NCBI RefSeq assembly: GCF_009905375.1
Contig: NC_133652.1
Span: forward strand, 18,216,850-18,280,849
DNA length: 64,000 bases
Source of the DNA: Apium graveolens
Taxonomy: Eukaryota; Streptophyta; Magnoliopsida; Apiales; Apiaceae
Reading direction: 5' to 3'
The first letter of the stretch is position 1; each line of letters begins with the position of its first letter. The position numbers and the translations under genes were made by a program. Positions 45,934 through 56,892 of the stretch are shown here, in pieces. The notes under the pieces were generated by a model, which saw nothing but the letters and a program-made list of their open reading frames with translations, made no database searches and had not been told where the DNA came from.

Positions 45934-48900
45934 CTAAGCAGGAGGCGCGTCCTGGGGCTTGTCTTGGTTGTCTGGAGGAGGAGGCTGAGTCTGAAGTGGA
46001 GAAGGTGCCGGGGACGCGTCATCTTCTTCCAGGCCAAGGATGATTCTCTTGTTTTTGATGGAATCTGCAGCCCTGATTTTGAAATCATTTATCCACTTTT
46101 GGGTGTATTCATCAAACTTGGAAAAAGTGTATTCTGGGTCATTGGCTATGAACCCAGAAAACCACTCTTCAAACCCAGCTGCAAAGCCATTCTGGTAAAC
46201 CAATTTTTTCTCTTCCTTCCATCCATGTAACCTGTCATCGTTTAAAGTGTCCAGCTCCAGTTGCATGGTGGAATTTAAGGCTACAACACTCTCCATGGCC
46301 TTCTCCACAGAGGTAACATTACCTTCCAGCAGTGCCTTCTCACCCTCAAGACGCGTCCTGTCTTCCTGTAGTCGCTTGATTTCAGCATCTTTCTCGTGGA
46401 TAAGCAAAGTAATGTTCTTTTCCAGAAGTTTGATCTTGTCTTCGGCCTAGTTTTTAGCAGTGTCAGTAACAGCAAAACGCGCCCTGAGTCTAGCGGCCAT
46501 GTTTACACTTTGTCTAGCATGCAAGTGGAGCTCGACTGCGGCTCTCACCATGGCTTGCTCTGTTTGTTCTTCTGTCCTGAAAGTCCACCCTCGAACTTCA
46601 TCTTCAGTGAAGTCTCCAGCCGAGGACGTTCCCAGATATCTGAGAACAAAGGATTGCTCATCTGACACTATTTTCTGACACTTTGAGGGCGTGTCCTCCT
46701 TATCAGGGATGTCTGAGATTGTGGTATCAATGATTCTTGGTGGAGGGGGAGGAGTGACAGCAGGCATGGGGTCTCTAACCTTTGGATCAGGCTTAACAGG
46801 AGTTTGCTTTATGGCTCTCAGCTTTTTGATGGCCCCAATAGCAAATCCTTTTGGGAGAGAAGTCATATATGTGACATAAACATGGGAAAATTATTATCCA
46901 AGTAATGTAGACGCGTCCTGTGTGGTATGACATACCTTTTGAAAACTATGTAATGCAATAATATTATATGGGATGCCAGGATGCGTCCTGATAGTAAGAC
47001 GCGCCGAGAATTTTTTTTATAAATTGTCAATACATATATATATGTCAAGTAAAGTGCATGTAAAGGCCTGAAGGACACATCAACTATAACATGGATTATG
47101 AGGAAAGTAAGTAACAAACTAACAACATCAGTCATGAATATTATAAGAAGACGCGTCCTAATAGTAAGGCGCACCCAAAGCAAAAACATGGATGTGGGAA
47201 ACATCTGCAGGTTAGATTAAGTTAAAGTTATGCATTTAAGAGAAAGGGCGAACATATGCATGGCGCGTCATAAACGAAGGACGCGTCTTAATGATTCTTA
47301 CCTTGCTCTAAATCCACTTGTCTACTAATGTCCAGTTGGACAAATTCTGTTGCGTTGAGCCCTCTAGCTATCTCAGAAGCAGTTAGGACATGTTTTCCAT
47401 TGTAAAAATCACGGTATGTTAGGTCCCAATAAGTTTGTAGAGGGGGGGGGGTTGGATACAAACTATACCGTTTAATCGAATTTAATGCGGAATAAAAAGG
47501 TTGACCAAAATTTAAGTTAAATGAAACTATTATTAAACTTGAAAGGTGTTACAACAACGGTATCGTTTACAAGGGATTAATCTCAAATAAATTATCACAA
47601 ATCTAGAATAAATTCAACATTAACTTTTTCTATTTTTGTAATAAAAAGATCAAATGCTAGAAGCAATTTGAGATTAAGTTCTAGGGATTTTGATCCGCTA
47701 GATAGTTACACAAGAACAAGAGAATGATTTCTAGTGGTTTAGATTTAACTTTAATTGCTAGAAATATATGATCTTGAATTGCAGTAGTGAAGAGATGAAA
47801 TGTTGTATTTTTATTTTCTGCGGCTGCTGCTTATGTTCTTGAGTAGATGAAGTGTATTCACTGTGTGTTGAATGTCTGTTGCTGTTGTCTTTTAATAATT
47901 CAATCAACAGAGATCAAATGAACTGGCAAGACAATCAGTGAGACAATCTGTTGAACTAGCAAGACAATCGGCATTACAATCTGTTGAACTAGCAAGAGAA
48001 TCGGTGAGACAATCATTTGAACTAGCAAGACAATCAGTGAGACAATCATTTGAACTAGCAAGACAATCCCATAGCTGGTAGAACTTTCGGTATGACAATC
48101 CATTTGAACTAGTATGACTTTCAGTATGACAATTGATTGTCATACTGGTTCAATTGATTGCCATGCTGAATTAATATTGAATATAAATTCAAAATCATAT
48201 CTGAAAATTCATAATATTAATTCAGAATTAATTAATCAATTAATTCAATTAATCAATAAATTAATCTTTGGAGATATAATTTATTTTCTTAATTAAATTA
48301 TATGACTTAATTAAATAATAGAGAATTAATACTACTCTTGAACAACAACCACTCTTCTGAAAATCTTCTGAAAATCACTGAAAATTATGAATCAATTCCA
48401 CCACTTCAATGTTGACACTCGATGTACTGTCTGGTTCATGAGTGACTAACTTCCGTGACATTTCTTCATGTCTTGACTTTGATAACTTGATTTTCTTCAG
48501 ATTAAAACCCTATAATTATCTGATACCCTGACAAGATCTCTGACACTTGATTAAATCCACAATCTTGATTTATATCACTGAGACTTGATCAATTTCTTGA
48601 ACTTCTTCCAGTGAATTAATTCCTCAAGTCTGTAGATGAACATTGTTTCTGAATCCTTTGACAGATGTTATTTTGAGAGATCTCTTTGACGGTAGATCCA
48701 CTATTTACTTGTTACATTTTTATTTGAGTTGAGTAAAATCCTCGAATAAACAAATAGGCTATGACATATGCCTTTCACGGTATTTACAAATGGAACCAAC
48801 CCTTGCAGATAAAGCCCCAATCTTTTTGAGATTGGCCTCCATAATCATATCCTTAAGGTTAAAATGCTTCTCAACATACTTCAACACCTTCTCTGCCCTC

Positions 48901-50203
48901 CTTTTCTTTCTTCCTGTCAGCTCTTTCTGAGTTCTTTTATCTATGGAAGAAAGATAAGGGTTACAAAAGGGAAAAAGGGAAGGATAACAAAAGAGAAGAC
49001 GCGTCATGTAGAAGGGGACGCGTCCTAGACGTCGCACTTACTTGGCTCTAAGTTAAAACGAACGCGAGCCCTTTTGACATCATAGATGTAGAAAAATGGC
49101 TCCTTCCAGTCTCGTTCATGGCTGATCTTGCCCTTATTAAACCCTTTATTGTTCAACCATTTGTTAACAACCAAGAAGTGGTAGCCTTGGATGGACTTCC
49201 TAATACTGAAGAAATAGCTGAATTCTTTCATGGAGGGCACGCCCAACCTTAAATTATGATACATAATGTACAAGGCCTATGCTAGTTTGTATGAGTTTGG
49301 GGACAGTTGGACTGGAGCCACATCATACTACTTCAGAATTTTCTTGATGTACGGGTGCAAGGGCGCGCCCATACCCAGGGAAATGAGCTTTGGAGTGAGG
49401 ACCATTCTTGGGATCCTTAGATTCTCCATGTTAAAGATGTGGGGTCTCATCATCCTAAGAGGACGCGCCCAGATGCCTTCCATGTCATAATACTTCATCG
49501 TCCAACCAATCTCCAAATCTGTTACAGTAGATTTCATGCCAACACAGGCCGATTTATTTTCCCTCTTCCTCCAAACATTCTTCTCAGTCTCACGGAGGTC
49601 TTCTAGCTCTTTCTAATCGAAATCGAGCTCTACATCGCTTGACTCCCAATGCTCCAATAGGGAGACAGACTGTTGAGGGGAGACGGGGTACTTGTCAGGC
49701 TGAGGGATTCTCTTCCCAAATTCACCCTCACTATGAGGTGAGGGCGCATCCTCAACAGGAGACGCGTCCCTGGCTGGAGATGTTTCTTGAGCAGGAGACG
49801 CGTCCTCATCGAGAACAATTACGCGTGAGGGCTGTTGGCTGGTTGTGGGGACAATCTCATCATCAGACCAATCTTCAATGGTCGATATAGTATTGAGAAT
49901 TGGAGTTCTTTTGTGATTTAATTTTCCTCTTTTCATCCTAGCGCTTATAGGGACATGATCCTTAGAGTCAGAACTCGAGTCTGCCATGATCGAGGATTAT
50001 GATTTGAGAGACTCGAAGACGCGTGCTTCTGTCTCAAGAAAGGGAGTAGTCCTATGGAAGTCAGATGGTTGGGGTTCGAAAGAAAGTGGGGGAGGAGAGT
50101 AGACCCCTATACGCTTGTTGAGAGCCTTAAAAGGATGAAAAGGAGAAGAAGACGTGTCCTCCAGCTGAAATAAGAAGGAAAAAAATTTCGAGGACGCGTC
50201 CAT
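45934..50203 (-). pseudogene. Antisense spliced extra gene of the gypsy element, interrupted
   Basis: Reading minus, exons join in phase at GT/AG sites: 50203 or 49987 to 49042, 48940-48783 plus 47416-47302 (one exon split by a solo LTR), and 46847-45934. The first part is acidic and Ser/Pro-rich with DASP/EDAP repeats. A conserved central part follows (GMGAPLHPYIKKILKYYDVA, MKEFSYFFSIRKSIQGYHFL, WKEPFFYI, KHFNLKDMI). The last exon begins FAIGAIKKLRA and has a long coiled coil (DAEIKRLQEDRTRLEGEKAL), then EEWFSGFIANDPEYTF. Stops: TAA 49997, TAG 49613, TAG near 49281, TAG 46447. Antisense ORFs are known in Tat elements; biochemical function is unknown. Confidence 0.7.
47417..48777 (-). mobile_element. 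Solo LTR of a copia-B-related family, reversed
   Basis: On plus it begins TGTTAGGTCCCAAT and ends TATGCCTTTCA, that is, TGAAAGG...AACA on minus. The target duplication is CGGTA (47412-47416, 48778-48782). Its minus strand aligns with copia B LTRs throughout: the start word CATATGTCATAGCC, the GACAATC/TTGTCTTGC repeats, the end word TTGGGACCTAACA. No internal region is present, so it is a recombination remnant. It splits an exon of the antisense gene. Confidence 0.9.
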
Positions 50204-50624
50204 GTTTACAAAAAAAAGATATTAAAAAAAATAATAATAATAAAGAAAGTGGGAAGAAAGAATTCAATAGGAAGGCGCGTCATACGAGTGTGACGCGTCC
50301 TGGTATGGTCGCGTGTCCTTAATATATGCGATAAACAAGCACTAGGATGCGCCCTACATGGTAGACGCATTCTAAACTAGCAAAAATACATGGGAATTTT
50401 AATCGACTATGAGCGATTTGGGGAAAATTCAATAAAACCCTAGAAACATATACCCAGGAATCAAAGAAGCAAAATATGTTACTTTAATCGATACATACAT
50501 ACACACACACAATAAAGATGAAGAACAGTTCGTGGGGAAATGAAGTACATGAACAGTTTTTTATCTATTACAGTCGATTTGCTCGGTGAAATTAAGATGT
50601 AATGAAAGATTTACATACCTTGTG
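50204..50624 (-). promoter_or_regulatory. 5' UTR/intron of the gypsy antisense gene
   Basis: Lies upstream of the antisense start codon, with GACGCGTC words at about 50190-50360. At its outer end the minus strand reads CAAG/GTATGTAAATC, a strong splice donor, so most of this stretch is probably a 5' UTR intron. Confidence 0.45.
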
Positions 50625-52024
50625 TGTAAGTCATATGTCATAGCCTATTTGTATATTCGAGGATTCAACTCAACTCAAATAAGAATGTAATAAGTAAATA
50701 GTGGATCTACCGTCAAAAGAGATCTCACAGAGTAATATCTGTCAAAGGATTCAGAAACAAGGTTCATCTACAGACTTGAGGAATTAACTCACTAGAAGAA
50801 GTTCAAGAAATTGATCATGCCTCAGTGATATAAATCAAGAGTGTGGATTTAATCAAGTGACAGAGATCTCGTCAGAGTATCATTAATTACAAGGATTTAA
50901 TTTGAAGAAAATCAAAGTATCAAAGTCAAGACATGAAGAAACGTCACGGAAGTTAGTCACTCATGAACCAGACAGTACATCGAGTGTCAATGTTGAAGTG
51001 GTGGAATTGATTCATAATTCTTAGTGATTTTCAGAAGATATTCAGAAGATTGGTTGCTGCTCAGGGTTAGTATTAATTCTCTATTAATTAATTAAGTCAT
51101 ATAATTTAATTAAGAAAATAAATTATATCTGCAAAGATTAATTTATTTGATTAATTAAATAAATTGATTAATTAATTCAGAATTAATATTAAGGATTTTC
51201 AGAATTTAAATTGGATTAAAATTCATTTAAATTCAGCAAGTCAAACTGATTGTACTAGTATGACAATCGGTATGACAATCAATAGTCATACCGAAAGTCA
51301 TGCTAGTACAAACAATTGTCTTGCCGAAAGTTACACTGGAAGAGAATTGTCTTGCTAGTTCAATCAGATTGTCTTGCTAGTACAAACAATTGTCTTGCCG
51401 AAAGTTACACTGGAAGAGAATTGTCTTGCTAGTTCAATCAGATTGTCTTGCTAGTACAAACAATTGTCATACCGAAAGTCTCTCCAGTTCAACAGATTGT
51501 CTTGCTAGTACAATTGGATTGTCTCACCGATTGTCATTGCAGTTCATTCTATTCTGTTGTTTGATTAAAAGAAGCAGAAGCAGAACACATTCATTCAATC
51601 CAACAATACAGAACCCGAGAACAAAAGAAAAAGAAGCAGAACAATATTTCATCTTCTCTGCAAAACTTCAAGATCAATTTCTAGATTGTAAAGTTAAATC
51701 CAATCAACTAGAAATCTTTATCTTGTTCTTGTGTAACAATCTAGCAGATCAAAATCCCTAGAACTTAATCTCAAATTGCGTTTAGCATTTGAATCTTTTT
51801 ATTACAAAAATAGAAAAAGTTCATGTCGAATTTATTCTAGATTTGTGATAATTAATTTGAGATTAATTCCTTGTAATCGATACAGTTGTTGTAACACCTT
51901 TCAAGTTTAATAATATTTTATTTAACTTGAATTTTGTTTCACATTTTTTTATTCCGCATTTAATTCGATTATTCGGTACTGTTTGTATTCAACCCCCCTT
52001 CTACAAACACATTGGGACCTAACA
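50625..52024 (+). repeat. Copia B 5' LTR
   Basis: TGTAAGTCATATG...GGGACCTAACA. An internal array (about 51240-51540) repeats TTGTCTTGCTAGT, TTGTCTTGCCGAAAGT and GACAATCGGTATGACAATC. One unit of about 74 bp is tandemly duplicated (about 51310-51455). A 123-codon ORF over the array (51390-51761) is an accident of the repeat and recurs in the other LTR. Confidence 0.93.
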
Positions 52025-52025
52025 A

Positions 52026-52038
52026 TTGGTATCAGAGC
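52026..52038 (+). other. Copia B primer-binding site
   Basis: TTGGTATCAGAGC, initiator-Met tRNA complement, two bases after the LTR. Confidence 0.88.
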
Positions 52039-52120
52039 CTTCTGATTAACGAACAAATCAAGATCCTAGACTTTTGTGATTTTTCAACTCTTTGAATTTT
52101 TATTCATTCAAAAATTCATA

Positions 52121-54352
52121 ATGACTTCACATAAAGTTGGAACCGTTAAAATTCCACAATTTGATAAAGAGAATTATATTATGTGGAAGAAGAAGATGCT
52201 CTTGTTTTTACAAGTTGCAAATCCCAAATATTCAAGCTTGTTAAAAAAGGGTATAAAAACTCCGATGGTTATTGAACCGGAGGTAATAATAGATGGTGTG
52301 GTGACTACTAAAGCTAGAACCTATCCAAAAGAGCCCGAAGATTTTACTCCTGCTGAGAAGGAAGAAGCCTCCTTGGATGCCAGCCTTCAATTAATATTAA
52401 TTGATTCCCTTGATCCTTTGATGAACAGACATGTGATGAACTGTAAAAATTCTAAACACATGTGGGAAACTATTGAGGTAATTAATGAAGGCACAGAGGA
52501 AGTTAGGGAGAACAAGTTGGAAATCCTAACCTCTGAATATGAACATTTCAAATCAAATCCAGGAGAAGGAATTACTGAAGTGTTTGAGAGGTACAATGCG
52601 TTGATCAACAAACTGAACATCAATGGAAAGTATTATTCAATCAGGGAGGTCAACAAAAAGTTCCTTTTAACACTGCCAGCTCATCTTGAACATAGAATCA
52701 CTGCCATTAGAGAAGCTAGAGATCTGAGTGAGATTTCTTTGGACAGGCTCTATGGAGTGTTAAAAACCTATGAGTTGGAGCAGATTCAACAGAAGGAAGT
52801 CTACGGGAAGGATAGAATGATCAGCACATCTACTGCACTTGTAGCTGAAGGTCAACAACAACAACAATCTCAACAGTTAGAAAGAATGGTACAGTTTTCC
52901 AAGGGTGAGGAAAATGAGTTAGTAGCAGAATATGATCCTCCTACTACAAATCAATCAAGTGATGATTTTTATTCCTTGGAAGAGCTGGAGCAATTGGAAG
53001 ATGAATCAATGGCCCAAATTGTCAAGAGATTCTCTAATGTCAGATTCAGGAGGAATCCCAAGCTTAAGTACAAGTCCAACTATAACAAATTCCAGAAAGG
53101 TGGATCTTCATCCTCTAACACCAGCAGTGGTGGGTACAAAACATGGATGGTTGATCGAAGCACCATTAGATGCTATAACTGCAATGAGTTGGGACACTTT
53201 GCCACAGAATGTAGGAAGCCAACGCAAGTAAGAAAGAACTCTGAAAGGGCTTATCTGGCAAAGGGAAGATGCTGGGATGATACTGACAGTGAAGATGAAG
53301 AAGAAGGAAATCTTGCTCTTATGGCTATTGATGGAAAAGCTTCATCGTCAAGAATAGAGGTAAAACTTTCTGATGCTGAAATGATTTATCATCTAAGAGG
53401 TAACTTAGATTGTGCACGTCGTGATAATGAACTGTTAAGTTTACAGATCACAGACCTTGAGAAAGAGGTCAATGAATTAAGACTTGTGCACATTAATCAA
53501 GACAAATTAAAAGAACAGGTATCTTTTCGAGAGAATAGAGTTGACTGTTATAGAAAACTCGAAACTATTCTCAAAGACAAGATCACCGGTCTTGAGACTA
53601 AGGTTAGAGCCTACTTCAATTCTTGTTCGAAGGCTAAAGAGTTCTACAGTAAGCAAGCTGTTAATCAAACATCTGGAATAGGTTATGATTACAATGCTGC
53701 TATTGGAGAATTAGGCATAAACTCCCCTACTCATGTCTGTGCTAAAGGGAGGGAAGTACCACATGTGCTTAAGGGTGTTGATGAACCCCTCTATAAAGCA
53801 TCAATTGCTGAACCATTTGATGCGACCTCTTCTGTTATTCAAGAAGAAATACGTGCTGAGGATCATGCTTATGAGAATATTGTTTCCAAGTCATGTGAGT
53901 CGAAAGTTCCAGTCAAAGTTGTGCAAGCAACTGAGATTAACTCAGACACACATGAGTTGGATAACAATAATGCCATGTCTACCATGCATAAATTGCCTGC
54001 TGTTAATCACTCTCATAGAGCATGTAGTATTGCTAATTGTATGTCTTGTGCTTTTAATATGATATATGCTTATTTTAATGGTAAGCATGTGTCTAATGAT
54101 AAGACTACTCCTCGTCAGCATGTGAATAACAAGAAGCATGATAGGTCTAAGACTGCTAGTCCTTCTAAGGCTAGAAAGGAGACATTTGTGCCTAAGCCTA
54201 ACCAGAAATTTGTTAAGGCTATTTACAAGGTCAAATGTTCAGTCATTGAGAATGTTGAGATCGTTAAAATTAAAAATGTTGTTTTGCCTGACAAAGGACA
54301 ATTCTACAAGTATGCCGGGCCCAACCAAGTTTGGGTTCCGAAGAAGGTCTAA
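52121..54352 (+). CDS. Copia B gag, intact
   Basis: The ORF is open from 52076, but the family start MTSHKVGTVKIPQFDKENYI is at 52121 and is preferred. It gives 743 residues: a copia gag capsid part (MWKKKMLLFLQVANPKY, KKFLLTLPAHLEHRI, LYGVLKTYELEQIQQ), then an acidic linker, a zinc knuckle CYNCNELGHFATEC near residue 365, and a coiled-coil segment (NELLSLQITDLEKEVNELR). A C-terminal part ends in NQVWVPKKV. Gag makes the virus-like particle and binds the RNA. Keeping this frame open while pol is lost suggests that gag is still used, in cis, by this family. Confidence 0.9.
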   Translation: MTSHKVGTVKIPQFDKENYIMWKKKMLLFLQVANPKYSSLLKKGIKTPMVIEPEVIIDGVVTTKARTYPKEPEDFTPAEKEEASLDASLQLILIDSLDPLMNRHVMNCKNSKHMWETIEVINEGTEEVRENKLEILTSEYEHFKSNPGEGITEVFERYNALINKLNINGKYYSIREVNKKFLLTLPAHLEHRITAIREARDLSEISLDRLYGVLKTYELEQIQQKEVYGKDRMISTSTALVAEGQQQQQSQQLERMVQFSKGEENELVAEYDPPTTNQSSDDFYSLEELEQLEDESMAQIVKRFSNVRFRRNPKLKYKSNYNKFQKGGSSSSNTSSGGYKTWMVDRSTIRCYNCNELGHFATECRKPTQVRKNSERAYLAKGRCWDDTDSEDEEEGNLALMAIDGKASSSRIEVKLSDAEMIYHLRGNLDCARRDNELLSLQITDLEKEVNELRLVHINQDKLKEQVSFRENRVDCYRKLETILKDKITGLETKVRAYFNSCSKAKEFYSKQAVNQTSGIGYDYNAAIGELGINSPTHVCAKGREVPHVLKGVDEPLYKASIAEPFDATSSVIQEEIRAEDHAYENIVSKSCESKVPVKVVQATEINSDTHELDNNNAMSTMHKLPAVNHSHRACSIANCMSCAFNMIYAYFNGKHVSNDKTTPRQHVNNKKHDRSKTASPSKARKETFVPKPNQKFVKAIYKVKCSVIENVEIVKIKNVVLPDKGQFYKYAGPNQVWVPKKV

Positions 54353-54393
54353 TCTATTTGAAGTGCAGGGCAGTATACAGGTGTAACCGGTAG

Positions 54394-54560
54394 TGTGGAT
54401 TCTTGACAGTGGATCATCAAGACATATGACCGGAGATAGAGCCCTGCTATCAAATGTGGATTGAGAAAGCTGGCCCCCTGGTTACCTTTGGAGATAACAG
54501 CAAAGGTTTATCTGAGGGATATGGTTGTTTGCAAGCTGGATATGTTATCAGTGAAATTTT
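54394..54560 (+). pseudogene. Copia B protease remnant
   Basis: WILDSGSSRHMTGDRALLSN, then a one-base shift and [18 protein letters not shown]: the first 55 or so codons of a copia pol with the DSG active site, after which homology stops. It marks the left edge of the deletion that removed pol. Confidence 0.75.
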
Positions 54561-56880
54561 GTATATTGTGCTAGGTTATTATCAGGAAGCAGTATCTAAC
54601 ATATAGCACCAGTGACGAGACTTGAGAATATTACGACATATCAGGCACTTGCTGCACATTACACTTGGAATTGTACTCTAGTAAGATGTGTACAAGTGTA
54701 CTCCTGGTTGGTGAGTTAAAAGAGGAAGTCAGTGCACCACAGTTCATGGACTTTGCAGCTGCAGATCTATTGGACTATGCAATCTCTTCTTCACATTCTC
54801 ACTTCTGGTTTGTATGAACTAGTATACTGCTCAAGCAATCGTCAAGGACATGGTATGGCACTCTAACTGCAGTTACAGTTTTATATGAACTAGTAGAGTC
54901 GTCATATTTATAACTATCTTATCATTAGGCACAATCATATTGTTTTATATGTGCAGTGATATATTGATAATGCAACATAACAATTAGTATCTAAAGTACT
55001 TGACAAGTATCGGTCAATGATATGTTGTTAACATTATGTTGCAGATATTTGTAAGCTTTTGACATGAATGAGAATTACTTAGACTTTACCCTAAGTGATC
55101 AATGTTTTATCAAAAACTCATTCATATTGAAAAACAAAATTAAACTTCTTTCTACATTAGTGATTTCTTATTTCATGTAAAATCTTTTAAAATCACTATT
55201 GTAAATCATTTTCTCTCTATTACCATATATTCTATGATACAGGTTCAGTCTCCATTGACTTTCTTTCATTGACAGTCATGAGGTTGAAAACCCACAACGT
55301 CTATCCCAGACTGTAAAGACAAACACAAAAACAGAACCAACCAACACTCTCTTATCACTAAATGTAGTATGAATGAGCGTGAGGGAGATAGTGCCTCAGT
55401 GCACCACATAAGGATGGTTCTGTAGTCAACCCAGTAGCTCTGTCTCCTACATAGATGAGTAGTATTTAAACCGAGATAACTGCTAGCCCCCATACATCTT
55501 CTCAAAAAGATGTAATGGCTGAAAAGGCACAAAAACAGTTACTAGATTCATTCTCTCAACAGGGTGTGTCTATTGAATTTTTCCTGTCGGCCAAGGTATC
55601 CGATGTAGTGTCACCACTTCAAACATAATCAATTCTTGATGCACAAGGAAAGGTTACACACACAAAGGATGAGTTGACGGAAACAAGAGTTTTGACCATT
55701 TTAAGGTCAGATTCGATTGTTTAAGGTTCGTTAATGAACCAATTGCCTTTACAGGTGTTAGGAGAGGATACTGATCCAAAAGCCATATGTCAGTGGTCAG
55801 TGTCTACCTCCCCAGGCTTAAATCCCCTGGATGCATCTGCGGATAGTGGATCTGACATAGGCGCAGATCGGCAACTTGTTGACAATGATTCAGATATTAC
55901 CTGATGAGTCACAAGGAAATGTCTTCACAGACATTAGAAGGGAACCTTGATCTTTATGCTAAATTCTTTGGATCATTGTTTACCTTCCCAGAACTCAAAT
56001 CTGGAACCCTAAAAGGGAAACTAGCAACTTGTAAATTATGACTCAGATTCATCTGACGAGTTTAACAAGGATCGGGATTTGTGAACTCCCATTGCACCAC
56101 CTGTGACCTCCTTAAGGATGGCTAAGGTGATTTTCCTTGCAGGTACAGCTGGAATATGGAGCTATGAGAGGAGTGATACACTTGTGAGAAAGAGTGTAAA
56201 CATGAGTGGAGAGAAGAGTGAAACTCATGTGAGGTACACTAAACAGAATCACACACTCACAATGAGGAAGAAAGAGAAACTACTTGTTATTTGTTTTCCA
56301 ACCAAGTGAATATGAGAACTCCTTCAGACGACGGCATACATTCCTTCTTTAAGGGGGAGATAAAAGCTTAAGTAATAGTTTGGAGGATTCCTCAACTAAG
56401 GGGGAGAAATAGCAGGGAGGAAGAAAAAGGTGAAGAAAAAGATCCTACATGTACACTACACCACACCATTGTTGTTTGTAACTACGGATCCTATTGTACG
56501 GGAGAGGTGGTAAACACAAGGTGATTTTCTAGTAAGGGAAAAAGCTGTTTTCAAAAAAGGAGTACCATTGGCTTTTATCTGCGGATCCTATTGTACGGGA
56601 GAGGTGGTAAACGAAGGTGATCTTCTTTAATCAGTTGATTCTCATAGGGGGAGAAGCAAGAGAGATATGGGCTTCTCAACAGGAAATGTGGTTGTACAAA
56701 TGAAGATGGAACTACTTGAAGATATGTTCAGTCTAGAGGAACATCTACTTGGAATCTGGAAAATGTTAAATCTAGTCCAGAACTTTTCTACTATTTACTT
56801 TGCATTTCTTTTTATATCTTTTTCTTATTTGTTATTTGAGTTATCCTCTAGGTATTTGTGTGTTATTGTCTAACAAACAA
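54561..56880. other. Copia B 3' noncoding region with internal polypurine tracts
   Basis: No gene recognised. AAGGGGGAGA-type tracts occur at 56351, 56398 and 56645, ahead of the true one at 56883. A direct repeat of about 38 bp (GGATCCTATTGTACGGGAGA and following bases) lies at about 56487 and 56583. Multiple internal polypurine tracts are reported for Sireviruses. Confidence 0.6.
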
Positions 56881-56881
56881 A

Positions 56882-56892
56882 TAGGGGGAGAT
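56882..56892 (+). other. Copia B polypurine tract
   Basis: TAGGGGGAGAT immediately before the 3' LTR. Confidence 0.85.

Noticed and set aside
47900..48143. Short repetitive ORFs (LVQMIVS/LASSND repeats)
   Set aside because: Translation of the repeated GACAATC words of the solo LTR, not a protein repeat.
51390..51761. 123-codon ORF in the copia B LTR, repeated at 57658-58029
   Set aside because: It is identical in both LTRs because the LTRs are identical; the sequence is made of the TTGTCTTGC array and low-complexity leader, with no protein family resemblance.
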